This document shows positions 1 to 8,031 of a stretch of 64,000 bases of DNA, piece after piece. Each line of letters begins with the position of its first letter. Position 1 is the stretch's first letter. The DNA is from a bacterium (lineage in GTDB: Bacteria > Bdellovibrionota > Bacteriovoracia > Bacteriovoracales > Bacteriovoracaceae): positions 1 to 64,000 of the forward strand of contig JAUHVL010000014.1 of assembly GCA_030425045.1 (NCBI GenBank), written 5' to 3'. The notes under the pieces were generated by a model. That model was given only the letters and a program-made list of their open reading frames with translations. It was not told the DNA's origin and did not search any database. Position numbers and translations under genes: made by a program.

Positions 1-55
1 TAGAAATACCTTCTTCTTTATCAAAAAGATAAACTCTAGGACCAGTTTCAATCAT
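1..55 (-). CDS. truB: tRNA pseudouridine synthase B, N-terminal fragment (cut by window edge)
   Basis: Only the first 18 codons are in the window. They read M-I-E-T-G-P-R-V-Y-L-F-D-K-E-E-G-I-S, which fits the first beta strand of TruB (the 'll.DKp.GitS' region just before the catalytic domain). TruB makes pseudouridine 55 in the T-loop of tRNAs. The ATG lies 5 bases after the rbfA stop, and rbfA-truB is the usual gene order downstream of infB, so context supports the call as much as sequence does. The rest of the gene lies beyond position 1. Confidence 0.72.
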   Translation of the reverse strand, partial: MIETGPRVYLFDKEEGIS

Positions 56-60
56 AAGAA

Positions 61-417
61 TTAGTATTTGCCTTCTTTTGACTCACTCTCAAGAATTGAA
101 AGAATCGCTTGTTCGGCTTCGTATTGAGAATCATAAAAGAAGGCAATTTCCGGAATACTACGAACTTTTAGGGCCTCAGCTAATTGTGAGCGAGCTCTAC
201 CTGTAAACTTTTGAAAAGCGTCTTTTATTTCATCTCGCTTATCGACATCAAAAGTATCCCAAAACACTTTTGCATGGGAAAAGTCTGGAGAAAGTTCGAC
301 TTTGGTTATACTGGCATTTTGTAATCTAATATCACCGACACTTCTTCTTAAAATAACATTTAGTTTTTCAAGAATCTGCCCTTCGAATTTTGATTTTTTA
401 AAATTACTTTTGCCCAT
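61..417 (-). CDS. rbfA: Ribosome-binding factor A
   Basis: 118 residues, the normal size for RbfA, a single KH-type domain protein that binds the 30S subunit and assists late maturation of the 16S rRNA 5' end, especially in the cold. The N-terminal helix with a conserved 'I...L..ILRRSVGDIRLQNASITKVELSPD' pattern and the following F/W-rich strand are typical of the family. It starts 5 bases after the infB stop with only a weak ribosome binding site (TAAGAT), which suggests translational coupling to infB. It is the fourth gene of the rimP-nusA-infB-rbfA-truB operon. Confidence 0.92.
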   Translation of the reverse strand: MGKSNFKKSKFEGQILEKLNVILRRSVGDIRLQNASITKVELSPDFSHAKVFWDTFDVDKRDEIKDAFQKFTGRARSQLAEALKVRSIPEIAFFYDSQYEAEQAILSILESESKEGKY

Positions 418-422
418 AAATC

Positions 423-3179
423 TTATTCTGCATGCATTTGGTTTTCACTGGCCTTTTCCGCAGCAATCTGAACATCTTTCAACGTTCTTTTGTGCTCTTC
501 CATAATATAGGCTTCGAAAATATCACCAATTTTTATGTCGTTATAGTTCTCAAGACCAACACCACACTCATAACCACTCTTAACTTCTTTAACATCATCT
601 TTAAATCGTTTAAGAGAAGACATAGTTCCATCAAACATAATTTGACCATCGCGAAGTAATCTAACTTGGCAACCAACACTAATACTTCCATCGATCACGA
701 CAGAACCTGCGATCACACCAACTTTTGGAACACTAAATGTTTCTTTAACTTCAACACGTCCAATATACTTCTCTTTAAATTCAGGCTCTAGCATACCTTC
801 AAGAGCAAGTGTAACGTCGTTAATTAGCTCATAGATAATTGAATATGTTCGGACTTCAATTCCCATTTGCTCTGCCATTTTACGAGCAGAAGTAACAGGC
901 CTCATATTAAAACCAACGATAATAGCAGAAGCACTTGAAGCAAGCTGAACATCACTATCACTAATTGGTCCAACACCACCAGCAATAATTTTTACATCAA
1001 CTTCATTATTACTCATAGGTTCAAGAGATTGTTTAATGGCCTCATAAGAACCTTGAACATCTGATCTTACAATAAGGTTCAGTGCTTTCTTTTCTCCAAC
1101 AGTGGCCGTCGCTTGTGAGAAGAAATCCTCGAGAGAAACAGCAGCCCCCTCTGGTTTGGCAGAGACAGATTCTACTTTCTTTCTCTCATCAACACGGTTT
1201 TGAACGATCTTTTTGGCCTCTCTTTCATTTTTTACAACATTAAGAATATCTCCAGGGCTTGGAGCATCATTTAGACCAATAATCTGAACAGGAATACTAG
1301 GTCCTGCTTTATCGACATTCCCACCAGTCGTATCCGTTAAACTTCTGGCACGCCCATAAGATTCACCGACCACAATACTGTCACCTTTTTTCAATGTTCC
1401 AGATTGAATTAAGATTGTTGCAACAGGACCTCGGCCTTGTTCAATCTTAGCCTCGATTACAACACCTTCAGCTTTTCCTTTTGGATCAGCTCTCAAGTCA
1501 CCCATCTCAGCTTGAAGTGCAACAGCTTCGAGAAGATCATCAACACCTTCTCCTTTTAAAGCAGAAACAGGAACCATTAATGTTTCCCCACCCCATTCTT
1601 CGGGAGTGATATTAAACTCAGTAAGCTCTTGTTTCACTCGATCAGGATTGGCCCCCTCTTTATCCATTTTATTGATAGCAACGATCATTGGAACACCTGC
1701 ATTTTCAATAAAACGAATAGATTCTTTTGTTTGAGGCATGACACCATCATCTGCAGCAACGACTAAAATAACAATATCAGTTGCATTCGCCCCTCTTTGT
1801 CTCATTGAGGCAAATGCCGCGTGACCTGGAGTATCGAGAAATGTTAATTTTTTCCCAGACTTTGTCTTCACACTATAGGCACCAATGTGCTGTGTGATTC
1901 CTCCAGCTTCACCATCGACAACACTCGAATTTCTAATGAAATCTAATAACGTCGTTTTTCCATGATCAACGTGCCCCATAATTGCAATTATAGGATCTCT
2001 CAATGGCAGCTTCTCTTTTTCTTCAGCTGTCATCGTCTCTTTACCGATCATTTTATCTTCATCAAAGGCAACATCTTCAACTCTATAACTATAAAGTGCT
2101 GCAATTTTTTCAGCTAACTTCATACCAATAAAGTCTTCACCTTTAACAAGCAGGTTAAGGTCAAGACATTGATCCACTAGATCTTTTTGTCTTACTTTTA
2201 ATTTTCGAGAAATATCTTGAATCGTTCCACCACCATGAAGTTTTATTACTCTTTTTGAGTCTTTTACCTCAGTGATCTCTGTTCCTTTTGATGGTCCAGA
2301 ATATGCCCTCTTCTTCTTAATAGATGTATAAATCGGACGTCCCGTTCCACTTAATGCTGAGTAGTTCTTTAACTCACTCTCAGAGCGAGACATATTAAGA
2401 GCTTGAGACTTAGAAATATTTCCTTTCTTCTTTGACATCATTGATGCCAAGCCACCTAATCTCTTCTTAGAGTTTTCATCTTTTTTCTTTTGATCTTCTT
2501 CAGATAACTCTGATGATCCATCGTCATCACCTTGAGCAGATTGAGTTTCTGTCGTTTCACTTTTTTCTGGTACATAAACAGGTGTAAAGCGATGTACTTT
2601 TTCTTTATATAATTCTGGCTTTTCTTCTTTTTCTGGCTCAGCTGGAGCTTCTTCTTGTTTTACTTCAGGTCTAGAGACAACTTTTAAACCACCAGTAGAT
2701 TCTTTTTCTGTCGCAACCTCAGAAGCCTCAACCTTTGTTTCTTCTGAAACTTCAGCTGCAGTGGCCTGCACTGTAGATTCTTCTGAAGCTTCCTCAGCAG
2801 TCTCTTCTTTTGCAGACTTTGACGTTTTCTTTCTGATAACCGTACGTTTTTTCTTAACAACTTTTTTCTTTGGCTTATCTTCTTCTGTGGAAGCAGATGC
2901 CTTCTTCGCTACTTTAGTTTCTTTCTCACCAGTAGCAGCCGCTTTTTTTGTTACTTTTTTCTTTGCGGCTTTTTTTGTTGTTTTCTTTTTAGCTTTCTTC
3001 TTCGTTGTTTTCGCTGCAGGCTCTGGAGTGGCAAAAGACTTTCGTACTTCTTCTGCCTCATCTTCACTCAAACTACTCATATGGTTTCTTATCGAATACC
3101 CCTTAGTCCTTAGTTGCTCAACTAAGTCGATAGCTCCGATGTCTAATTCTTTCGCCAATTCGAAAATTTTAACTGGCAT
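423..3179 (-). CDS. infB: Translation initiation factor IF-2
   Basis: 918 residues. A short IF2_N helical module occupies about residues 1-50. A long Lys/Ala/Glu-rich low-complexity linker follows (about 52-215 and on to 310), then a second IF2_N module at about 313-370. The GTPase domain has G1 GHVDHGKT near residue 401, G3 DTPGH near 447 and G4 NKMD near 500, followed by the beta-barrel and C-terminal fMet-tRNA-binding domains. IF-2 positions initiator tRNA on the 30S subunit and promotes subunit joining. The ATG has a strong GAGGAG site 7 bases upstream. The long plus-strand open frame facing 2761-3183 is only a shadow of the AAG/GCT-rich linker. The gene lies 53 bases downstream of nusA. 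Confidence 0.98.
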   Translation of the reverse strand: MPVKIFELAKELDIGAIDLVEQLRTKGYSIRNHMSSLSEDEAEEVRKSFATPEPAAKTTKKKAKKKTTKKAAKKKVTKKAAATGEKETKVAKKASASTEEDKPKKKVVKKKRTVIRKKTSKSAKEETAEEASEESTVQATAAEVSEETKVEASEVATEKESTGGLKVVSRPEVKQEEAPAEPEKEEKPELYKEKVHRFTPVYVPEKSETTETQSAQGDDDGSSELSEEDQKKKDENSKKRLGGLASMMSKKKGNISKSQALNMSRSESELKNYSALSGTGRPIYTSIKKKRAYSGPSKGTEITEVKDSKRVIKLHGGGTIQDISRKLKVRQKDLVDQCLDLNLLVKGEDFIGMKLAEKIAALYSYRVEDVAFDEDKMIGKETMTAEEKEKLPLRDPIIAIMGHVDHGKTTLLDFIRNSSVVDGEAGGITQHIGAYSVKTKSGKKLTFLDTPGHAAFASMRQRGANATDIVILVVAADDGVMPQTKESIRFIENAGVPMIVAINKMDKEGANPDRVKQELTEFNITPEEWGGETLMVPVSALKGEGVDDLLEAVALQAEMGDLRADPKGKAEGVVIEAKIEQGRGPVATILIQSGTLKKGDSIVVGESYGRARSLTDTTGGNVDKAGPSIPVQIIGLNDAPSPGDILNVVKNEREAKKIVQNRVDERKKVESVSAKPEGAAVSLEDFFSQATATVGEKKALNLIVRSDVQGSYEAIKQSLEPMSNNEVDVKIIAGGVGPISDSDVQLASSASAIIVGFNMRPVTSARKMAEQMGIEVRTYSIIYELINDVTLALEGMLEPEFKEKYIGRVEVKETFSVPKVGVIAGSVVIDGSISVGCQVRLLRDGQIMFDGTMSSLKRFKDDVKEVKSGYECGVGLENYNDIKIGDIFEAYIMEEHKRTLKDVQIAAEKASENQMHAE

Positions 3180-3232
3180 ATAACTACTCCTCTATACCTT
3201 TTATTAAAAAGCTACTTATCTCAACTCTTTCA

Positions 3233-4645
3233 TTATTTTAGTTTAAAAGCTGCAAGTTCTTCACGAAGCCTTCTTTCAGCCTCACCAAAACGATCTCCGC
3301 CCTCTTCATCACCTGCTTCTGATCCTTCTTCAAGAATACCAACATAACGAGGTTCAGCTGCTGCTGATACAAGCTCATCATCCTCTTCTGGCTGAAGTTC
3401 AACTGATCCATCCTCAATAGACTTCATAATAACATCGAGAATGCCTTGAGCCTCAGCTGCTTCCATATCAAGAAGCTCAGCGAGTTCCTCACTTCCCATT
3501 ACCGTCAAATCACCAAGTGCCGTAATACCACCTTGTACCAGTACTTGTGCTCTTGCTTCTGTAATCCCATCAATTTGAAGAAGGTTATCAACAGACTTCG
3601 TAATTTTCTCTTGAAGTTTAGACTTACTAATAATGTTTACTTTAAATCCCGTTAACATCGCTGCTAATCTTACGTTTTGACCTCGACGACCAATGGCAAG
3701 GGCAAGTTGATCTTCTTCAACAACAACATCCATCGCTCTATCATCATAATCAGTCATAATATTTGAAATTTCAGCAGGAGCAAGAGTTGCTCTCGCAAAA
3801 TCTTCAAGTTCATCAGACCACTTAACAATATCAATTTTTTCACCTTGAAGTTCGTTAACAATATTTTGTACACGACTTCCTTTCATTCCCACACAAGCGC
3901 CAACGGGATCGATCTCTTTATCAGTTGAGATCACAGCAATTTTTGCTCTCTGACCTGGTTCACGCGCAGCAGATTTAATTTGAATCGTCCCATCTTGAAT
4001 TTCTGGTACTTCAATTTCAAAAAGCTTCACAAGGAAAAGAGGAGATGTTCTGGATAGCCTGATTTCAGGACCTCGATTCGTCATCACAACCTCAGTTAAA
4101 TAAGCTTGGATACGGTCACCAGTTTTAAAGTTTTCACCAGGAATGACTTCTCTTCTCGATAGAACAGCATCAGCTTTTCCAAGATCAACGATAATATTTC
4201 CTCTTTCATAACGACGAGCAATCCCTGTGATAAGTTCACCCTCTCTATGCTTAAACTCTGCAAAAAGAATTTCTCTTTCGGCATCTCTCACTTTTTGAAA
4301 AATAATTTGTCTTGCTGTTTGAACGTCTACTCTTGAAAAGTTAGGGTTCTCAATTCTAACACCAAGCTGATCTCCCATTTCCACATCTTCATCTAATTGG
4401 CGTGCATCATCGATTGTAATTTCAAGAATGGGATCACGAACTTCTTCGACAACGTTTTTATATTGATAAATTTCAACATCACCGTCATCAGGGTTATATC
4501 TTGTTTCGTACTCTCCTTGGATTCCAAACTTTTTACGGGCCGTAACTAAAAACGCTTGTTCAATAGCATCAATAACCACATCTTTTTCAATTCCTCGATC
4601 TTTCCCAAGTGCTTCAATTACTCTACCTAATTCAGAAAAATCCAT
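3233..4645 (-). CDS. nusA: Transcription termination/antitermination factor NusA
   Basis: 470 residues. Domains in order: the N-terminal RNA-polymerase-binding domain (about 1-130), an S1 domain (about 135-200), two KH domains (about 245-290 with the GMKGSRV loop and 308-345 with AIGRRGQN), a helix-hairpin-helix repeat (about 355-400) and an acidic tail ending RLREELAAFKLK. NusA binds elongating RNA polymerase and modulates pausing, termination and antitermination. Only one HhH-like repeat is evident, against two acidic repeats in the E. coli protein, so the C-terminus is of the shorter kind. ATG with AGAGGA upstream. Located between rimP and infB as in most bacteria. Confidence 0.97.
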   Translation of the reverse strand: MDFSELGRVIEALGKDRGIEKDVVIDAIEQAFLVTARKKFGIQGEYETRYNPDDGDVEIYQYKNVVEEVRDPILEITIDDARQLDEDVEMGDQLGVRIENPNFSRVDVQTARQIIFQKVRDAEREILFAEFKHREGELITGIARRYERGNIIVDLGKADAVLSRREVIPGENFKTGDRIQAYLTEVVMTNRGPEIRLSRTSPLFLVKLFEIEVPEIQDGTIQIKSAAREPGQRAKIAVISTDKEIDPVGACVGMKGSRVQNIVNELQGEKIDIVKWSDELEDFARATLAPAEISNIMTDYDDRAMDVVVEEDQLALAIGRRGQNVRLAAMLTGFKVNIISKSKLQEKITKSVDNLLQIDGITEARAQVLVQGGITALGDLTVMGSEELAELLDMEAAEAQGILDVIMKSIEDGSVELQPEEDDELVSAAAEPRYVGILEEGSEAGDEEGGDRFGEAERRLREELAAFKLK

Positions 4646-4684
4646 AAGTTCCTCTCTTTAATGACAATAAAATACTACCGAATT

Positions 4685-5248
4685 CTATACCGTTGTACTC
4701 TCTGCTGGGTTTTCGCTATTCATGATTTTTTCCCAGTCAGGTTCGATAGTTGCTTTTTTAATATTATTAAACTTAACTCTAACTTCTTTTTTCTCGCCTT
4801 GATCTTCAACCAAACCGATTAATTCCTCTTCACTGATGTCTTTGAGAGTGAATACAAATTTATTCTGTCCCTTAATCTTTTTTGGCAGATCAAAGTCCTC
4901 ACTCGATAGTTTTTTTAAGAGATGAAGAAGAATGTTTTCATTTTTAGCTTCTTGAAAGTGCTCTAAACTTTTAAGCTTTCTCGTCACACCTGGGCTTGAG
5001 ACCTCGAGGACAATTTTTTCCGGCATCCATGTCTCACTTTCAAATACTGGTGATAATGCTCTATCGACTGAAGCACATTCATCAATAGTTGCCGACTTGG
5101 TTTTAGGATTTCTAATATAAAGACGAACGAGGGCCTGACCTTGGATATATTCTAAATCGTAAATCTCAAGACCTTGTGCTTTCACCACAGGCTCGAAGAC
5201 TTCTCGATACCTAAGTTCAGCTTTACTCTGTTCAAATATTTGGGCCAA
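4685..5248 (-). CDS. rimP: Ribosome maturation factor RimP
   Basis: 187 residues, somewhat longer than the usual 150 or so. The N-terminal domain carries the family patterns 'G.EIYDLEYIQGQALVRLYI' and 'TIDECASVDRALSPVFE', then 'LEVSSPGVTRKLKSLEHF', which is diagnostic of RimP. It is needed for 30S subunit maturation. The start is TTG at 5248, preceded by GGGAGAGG. No other in-frame start fits as well. It is the first gene after the terminator at 5285-5320 and so should open the nusA-infB operon. Confidence 0.93.
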   Translation of the reverse strand: MAQIFEQSKAELRYREVFEPVVKAQGLEIYDLEYIQGQALVRLYIRNPKTKSATIDECASVDRALSPVFESETWMPEKIVLEVSSPGVTRKLKSLEHFQEAKNENILLHLLKKLSSEDFDLPKKIKGQNKFVFTLKDISEEELIGLVEDQGEKKEVRVKFNNIKKATIEPDWEKIMNSENPAESTTV

Positions 5249-5284
5249 AAGCCTCTCCCACAGACTTCGTTTTTAAGTGAAGTC

Positions 5285-5320
5285 AAAAAAAAAGGGCGGT
5301 TTTTAAAAAAAGCCGCCCTT
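5285..5320 (-). terminator. Intrinsic terminator between rimI-like gene and rimP
   Basis: On the minus strand an 8-bp GC-rich stem (arms 5313-5320 and 5292-5299, AAGGGCGG/CCGCCCTT) encloses a T7A5 loop and is followed by a run of seven or more T (5291-5285). It ends the transcript of the acetyltransferase gene that stops at 5409. Only about 36 bases remain before rimP, so the rimP promoter must overlap or lie close to this element, or read-through contributes. A TTGACT hexamer lies at 5280-5285 on the minus strand but I see no convincing -10 box. Confidence 0.85.
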
Positions 5321-5408
5321 ATAATAATTGCGAATGTCATAAAGACATGAAATTTCTATCAAATTTTTCACCGTGGGTCAATAAAATCGCTATTTTGCTC
5401 TCTTTTGA

Positions 5409-5876
5409 TTAGAGCGACAAAGACATGGATGCGGCGTGTCTCTCGGCACCATAAAAGTTCTTTTTTTCAACTAATCTTTCAAAGCCTGCAGAGTGATAAA
5501 AGCTCAAAGCATCGCCATTGCTCGTTTCAACCTCGAGGTAAACTTGCTTAATCATTTGTTTTTTGAGGTGATTTTTATCATGTAAAAAATGTTGGCGGCC
5601 GACACCCCTTTTTCTGTCATCTGGGACCACCAAGATTTTTAGTAAATGAGCGAAGGAATCACTTGGTCTAACCAAATAAACAGAAAACGCCAAAAGCTCC
5701 TTATCATCATGACTTGTAGAAAAATAGTATTCTTGGGAGGCTTGTGACTCAAGCCACTGAGCCTGAGACCATGGCAAAGGAAAATAAAGAGAGTCAAATG
5801 AACAAAGAGATTCAAGTTCACTCTTCTTTGCACTTTTAAATGACTTCATTTGATACTTAAGGGATAAGCCACTCAT
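5409..5876 (-). CDS. rimI: GNAT N-acetyltransferase, RimI-like
   Basis: About 155 residues from the chosen start. GNAT motif A is seen as 'VVPDDRKRGVGRQHF' (acetyl-CoA pyrophosphate loop R-x-x-G-V-G) and motif B as 'NGDALSFYHSAGF'. The N-terminal 'FPLPWSQAQW' matches the RimI 'FPWS...' pattern, so acetylation of ribosomal protein S18 or similar N-termini is likely. Start choice is uncertain: the open frame reaches a GTG at 5903. The ATG at 5876 (weak GAGAT upstream, 20-base overlap with the preceding gene) and the ATG at 5849 (best length match to RimI, no visible ribosome site) are both plausible. Followed by a strong terminator. Confidence 0.75.
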   Translation of the reverse strand: MSGLSLKYQMKSFKSAKKSELESLCSFDSLYFPLPWSQAQWLESQASQEYYFSTSHDDKELLAFSVYLVRPSDSFAHLLKILVVPDDRKRGVGRQHFLHDKNHLKKQMIKQVYLEVETSNGDALSFYHSAGFERLVEKKNFYGAERHAASMSLSL

Positions 5877-6438
5877 GATTATCTCGTTGAACAATGGCCC
5901 CACGAAATGACGCTAAAACCTTTTTGAAATTATTATTTATCTTTTGATTTTCTGAAATAAATCGATCTCTTAGATAAATCTCAAAGCTAATGATCTCCTT
6001 GAGTGTATGTGACCATTGATCATAAGAAGGAAGTGAGCAACCTCTCAGGTCATTATTTAAACGAGAATCTTTATCAAGGGTATTAAAATCGTTCGAGAAG
6101 CTAATGGCCTTTTTAAGAATGATCATTTCCTCAAGAGCTTCGCTTCTTTTTTTAAAGTTCTCAACCTTTGTTAAGTCCTTAATAGTAATCTTGGAGAACT
6201 TAAAAAGTAGACCTTTATTTTCGATACATTTTAATTTGAGAATATTATTTTTAAAAAGCTCAAGCTCAGAAGAAAAAACCACCTCTTTTCCGAAACGCGC
6301 AACCGCCGTATCTTGAGCAAAAACTGAAATAGACTCACCCTTCTCACTTGAATAAGAAGGGTGACCAAAAAATAGAATTATAAATAATAAATTATACTGG
6401 AGAACTGAGGTCAACGTTACCAATTGCTTTAGTTTCAT
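5857..6438 (-). CDS. Small exported protein of unknown function, weakly SurA-N-like
   Basis: From the ATG at 6438 the protein is 193 residues. It begins with a signal peptide (M-K-L-K, hydrophobic stretch to about residue 23, then SYSSEKG). The mature start, 'AVARFGKEVVFSSELELF', has the pattern found at the start of SurA/parvulin-type periplasmic chaperones ('avVN.evIt.SEle'), followed by mostly helical sequence. There is no PPIase domain, so it would be only the chaperone-like part. This resemblance is by eye and weak. The start overlaps the end of the regulator gene by 47 bases, and a longer frame to 6549 lacks a signal peptide at its start. It lies between the regulator and the RimI-like gene and is probably co-transcribed with both. 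Confidence 0.5.
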   Translation of the reverse strand: MKLKQLVTLTSVLQYNLLFIILFFGHPSYSSEKGESISVFAQDTAVARFGKEVVFSSELELFKNNILKLKCIENKGLLFKFSKITIKDLTKVENFKKRSEALEEMIILKKAISFSNDFNTLDKDSRLNNDLRGCSLPSYDQWSHTLKEIISFEIYLRDRFISENQKINNNFKKVLASFRGAIVQRDNHEWLIP

Positions 6439-7669
6439 TGGTACTATTTTCCATATGGAAGCGAATTTTCGTTTGAGGGTTAAAAGTATAACCATCTTTT
6501 CCTCTAATAATGTATTTTCTCTTATCACCACGGTCATTTTTAGGCTCAATAAGCTTTCTCAAACGACTTACACTGGTATAGATAAGTTTATCATGAATAA
6601 GTGGATTGTATTCGTCTTTCCAGATTTCTCTTGCAAGCTGTTCTTTGTCAAAGTAAGCACCTGGGTTTCTTGCCAATAAGAAAAGAATTTCAAGAAGAAC
6701 AAACCTATGTTTAAAATCAATAGTTCCTAGAGTTCTTTCTTTTACCTTACGGTTTGTTCTATCGAGATAAATATCAACGCTGCTATCGTTCACATCTTTG
6801 ATTTCATCTTCAATGAGCTCACTAAGTCTTCTAAAACTTACTTTATCAACTGTTTCACGTGCCAGTTCGAAAAACTCAAGTGCTTTATCATACTGACCAC
6901 TTCTTTTATTAACCATTCCCTTACCGAGAAGAATATAACCATAAAGGTTCCAACACTTCTTTTCTTGAAAAGATGAAGTAGCAAGGTGAAAAGCTTGATT
7001 AGCTTTTTCATACATACCAAGCTCAAGAAACGCTTTAGCGCTGTAGAGATACATTGCCCCATTTAAGTATTTCTTTTTAATAATCTTTAAAAGACCACCA
7101 AGCTGGTTTAAATATTCTAGTGATTGCTCATACTCCCCTCTATTAAAACTATTAACGGCTAAGGCCAATAATGTTTTTGAGAGAAGTTCAGGCTCATTTT
7201 CTTCTTTTGATTTTTTATAGGCCAGCTCGTAATTAATTCGTGCTTCTTCAAAATCGCCTTTATAAGTTCCTAGTGCTCCAATATTGTAAAAATATTCAGC
7301 GTTTAGGCTTCCCAATGTTTTAGTAAACTCATCACTAATTCTTTGGGCCTCCATAATATAAGTCATGGCCTTATCTGTTTCTTGTCTTTCTGAAGCAATA
7401 CGAATGAGAAATCCAAAGATTTTAAAAATGGAAAAGGTATCACGAGGTCTTTCAGTACAGTGGTAAGCCTTAATGAAGTTTTCTTCAGCTTGTACCAAGT
7501 CTGCTTTATCGTAAAATACTTTACCCAATTCGTAGAATGATTTGCCAATATCGTACTTGGTAACTTCCTTACCAAGATCCATCGTTTCCCCAGAAACTAA
7601 ATTAGCATAAATCAAACTGCTATTATCTCCGATGAGATTTTCAATTGGTGTCTGATTTTCTGTCTCCAT
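6392..7669 (-). CDS. TPR protein with C-terminal OmpR-type winged-helix DNA-binding domain
   Basis: 425 residues from the ATG at 7669. That start is fixed by an excellent AGGAGA 6-7 bases upstream; an earlier in-frame ATG at 7696 has none. Residues about 25-310 are helical repeats of TPR type ('GKSFYELGKVFYDKADLVQAEENF', 'YNIGALGTYKGDFEEARINYELA', 'GKGMVNKRSGQYDKALEFFELA'). Residues about 320-415 form a Trans_reg_C winged helix ('FVLLEILFLLARNPGAYFDKEQLAREIW', then the recognition helix 'YTSVSRLRKLIEP' and a wing ending 'GKDGYTFNP'). There is no receiver domain, so sensing probably occurs through the TPRs. It is likely a transcription factor and may act on the divergent region upstream. Signal and targets are unknown. 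Confidence 0.8.
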   Translation of the reverse strand: METENQTPIENLIGDNSSLIYANLVSGETMDLGKEVTKYDIGKSFYELGKVFYDKADLVQAEENFIKAYHCTERPRDTFSIFKIFGFLIRIASERQETDKAMTYIMEAQRISDEFTKTLGSLNAEYFYNIGALGTYKGDFEEARINYELAYKKSKEENEPELLSKTLLALAVNSFNRGEYEQSLEYLNQLGGLLKIIKKKYLNGAMYLYSAKAFLELGMYEKANQAFHLATSSFQEKKCWNLYGYILLGKGMVNKRSGQYDKALEFFELARETVDKVSFRRLSELIEDEIKDVNDSSVDIYLDRTNRKVKERTLGTIDFKHRFVLLEILFLLARNPGAYFDKEQLAREIWKDEYNPLIHDKLIYTSVSRLRKLIEPKNDRGDKRKYIIRGKDGYTFNPQTKIRFHMENSTNETKAIGNVDLSSPV

Positions 7670-7771
7670 TTTTTTCTCCTCATAATGGATTGCCAATAGG
7701 GCTTTCTTACATCTATTTAGGCCCTAGACATTAAACGTCATACCATGTCAAAGTTAAGTTTGCAAAAATTC

Positions 7772-7785
7772 TTACACGCATGTAA
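7772..7785. promoter_or_regulatory. Inverted repeat TTACA-N4-TGTAA, candidate operator
   Basis: Perfect 5-bp arms (7772-7776 and 7781-7785) around CGCA. It lies about 105 bases upstream of the regulator start on the minus strand and 247 bases upstream of thrS. Its centre is 52 bp, about five helical turns, from the centre of the second repeat at 7821-7840, an arrangement compatible with cooperative binding by dimers. Function is inferred only from symmetry and position. Confidence 0.35.
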
Positions 7786-7820
7786 AAAGTATTCAGAACA
7801 ATGTCCTCTCTTTAAATAGC

Positions 7821-7840
7821 TGTAAACACTGATTTTTACA
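7821..7840. promoter_or_regulatory. Inverted repeat TGTAAA-N8-TTTACA, candidate operator
   Basis: Perfect 6-bp arms (7821-7826 and 7835-7840) separated by 8 bases, made of the same half-site sequence as the repeat at 7772-7785 but in the opposite orientation. Both repeats sit between the divergent regulator and thrS. The neighbouring winged-helix protein is the obvious candidate binder, although OmpR-type domains more often prefer direct repeats. Confidence 0.35.
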
Positions 7841-8031
7841 TAAAAGTGGTAACATAAAGACACCTTTGCAACATTTGTCCGAAAAAATGTTTCTTATTAA
7901 TGTTAGAAAATGATTGATTTTCATCAGAATCAAGTGACTTTCTACCTTAATATATAAAGATTGATTTCCCTACCCGAGGTTGGTATTTTTGGGGTTTTAA
8001 AATAGATTAATTTCAACGATTTGGACTATCC

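Larger units (their letters stand above)
7670..8031. other. 362-base divergent intergenic region between the TPR/winged-helix gene and thrS
   Basis: No protein gene or RNA gene is recognised here. It must hold the promoters of the minus-strand regulator operon and of the long plus-strand thrS operon. It contains two short inverted repeats built from TTACA/TGTAA half-sites (7772-7785 and 7821-7840). A further TGATT-N8-AATCA repeat lies near 7910-7930. No T-box stem/antiterminator or Thr-rich leader peptide is visible ahead of thrS. The last 100 bases are very AT-rich, and thrS itself has only a weak ribosome site (GGAC). Confidence 0.7.

Noticed and set aside
2761-3183. 140-residue plus-strand open frame opposite infB
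   Set aside because: It mirrors the Lys/Ala-rich IF-2 linker (Phe/Ser/Val shadow), has no ribosome site and no sensible composition.
7745-7819. 24-codon open frame in the intergenic region before thrS (MSKLSLQKFLHACKK...)
   Set aside because: No ribosome site, no Thr codons that would suit a thrS attenuator, and it overlaps a candidate operator; length is within chance.
7697-8031. T-box or other tRNA-sensing leader for thrS
   Set aside because: No T-box sequence, antiterminator or terminator hairpin is visible, and the organism appears Gram-negative.
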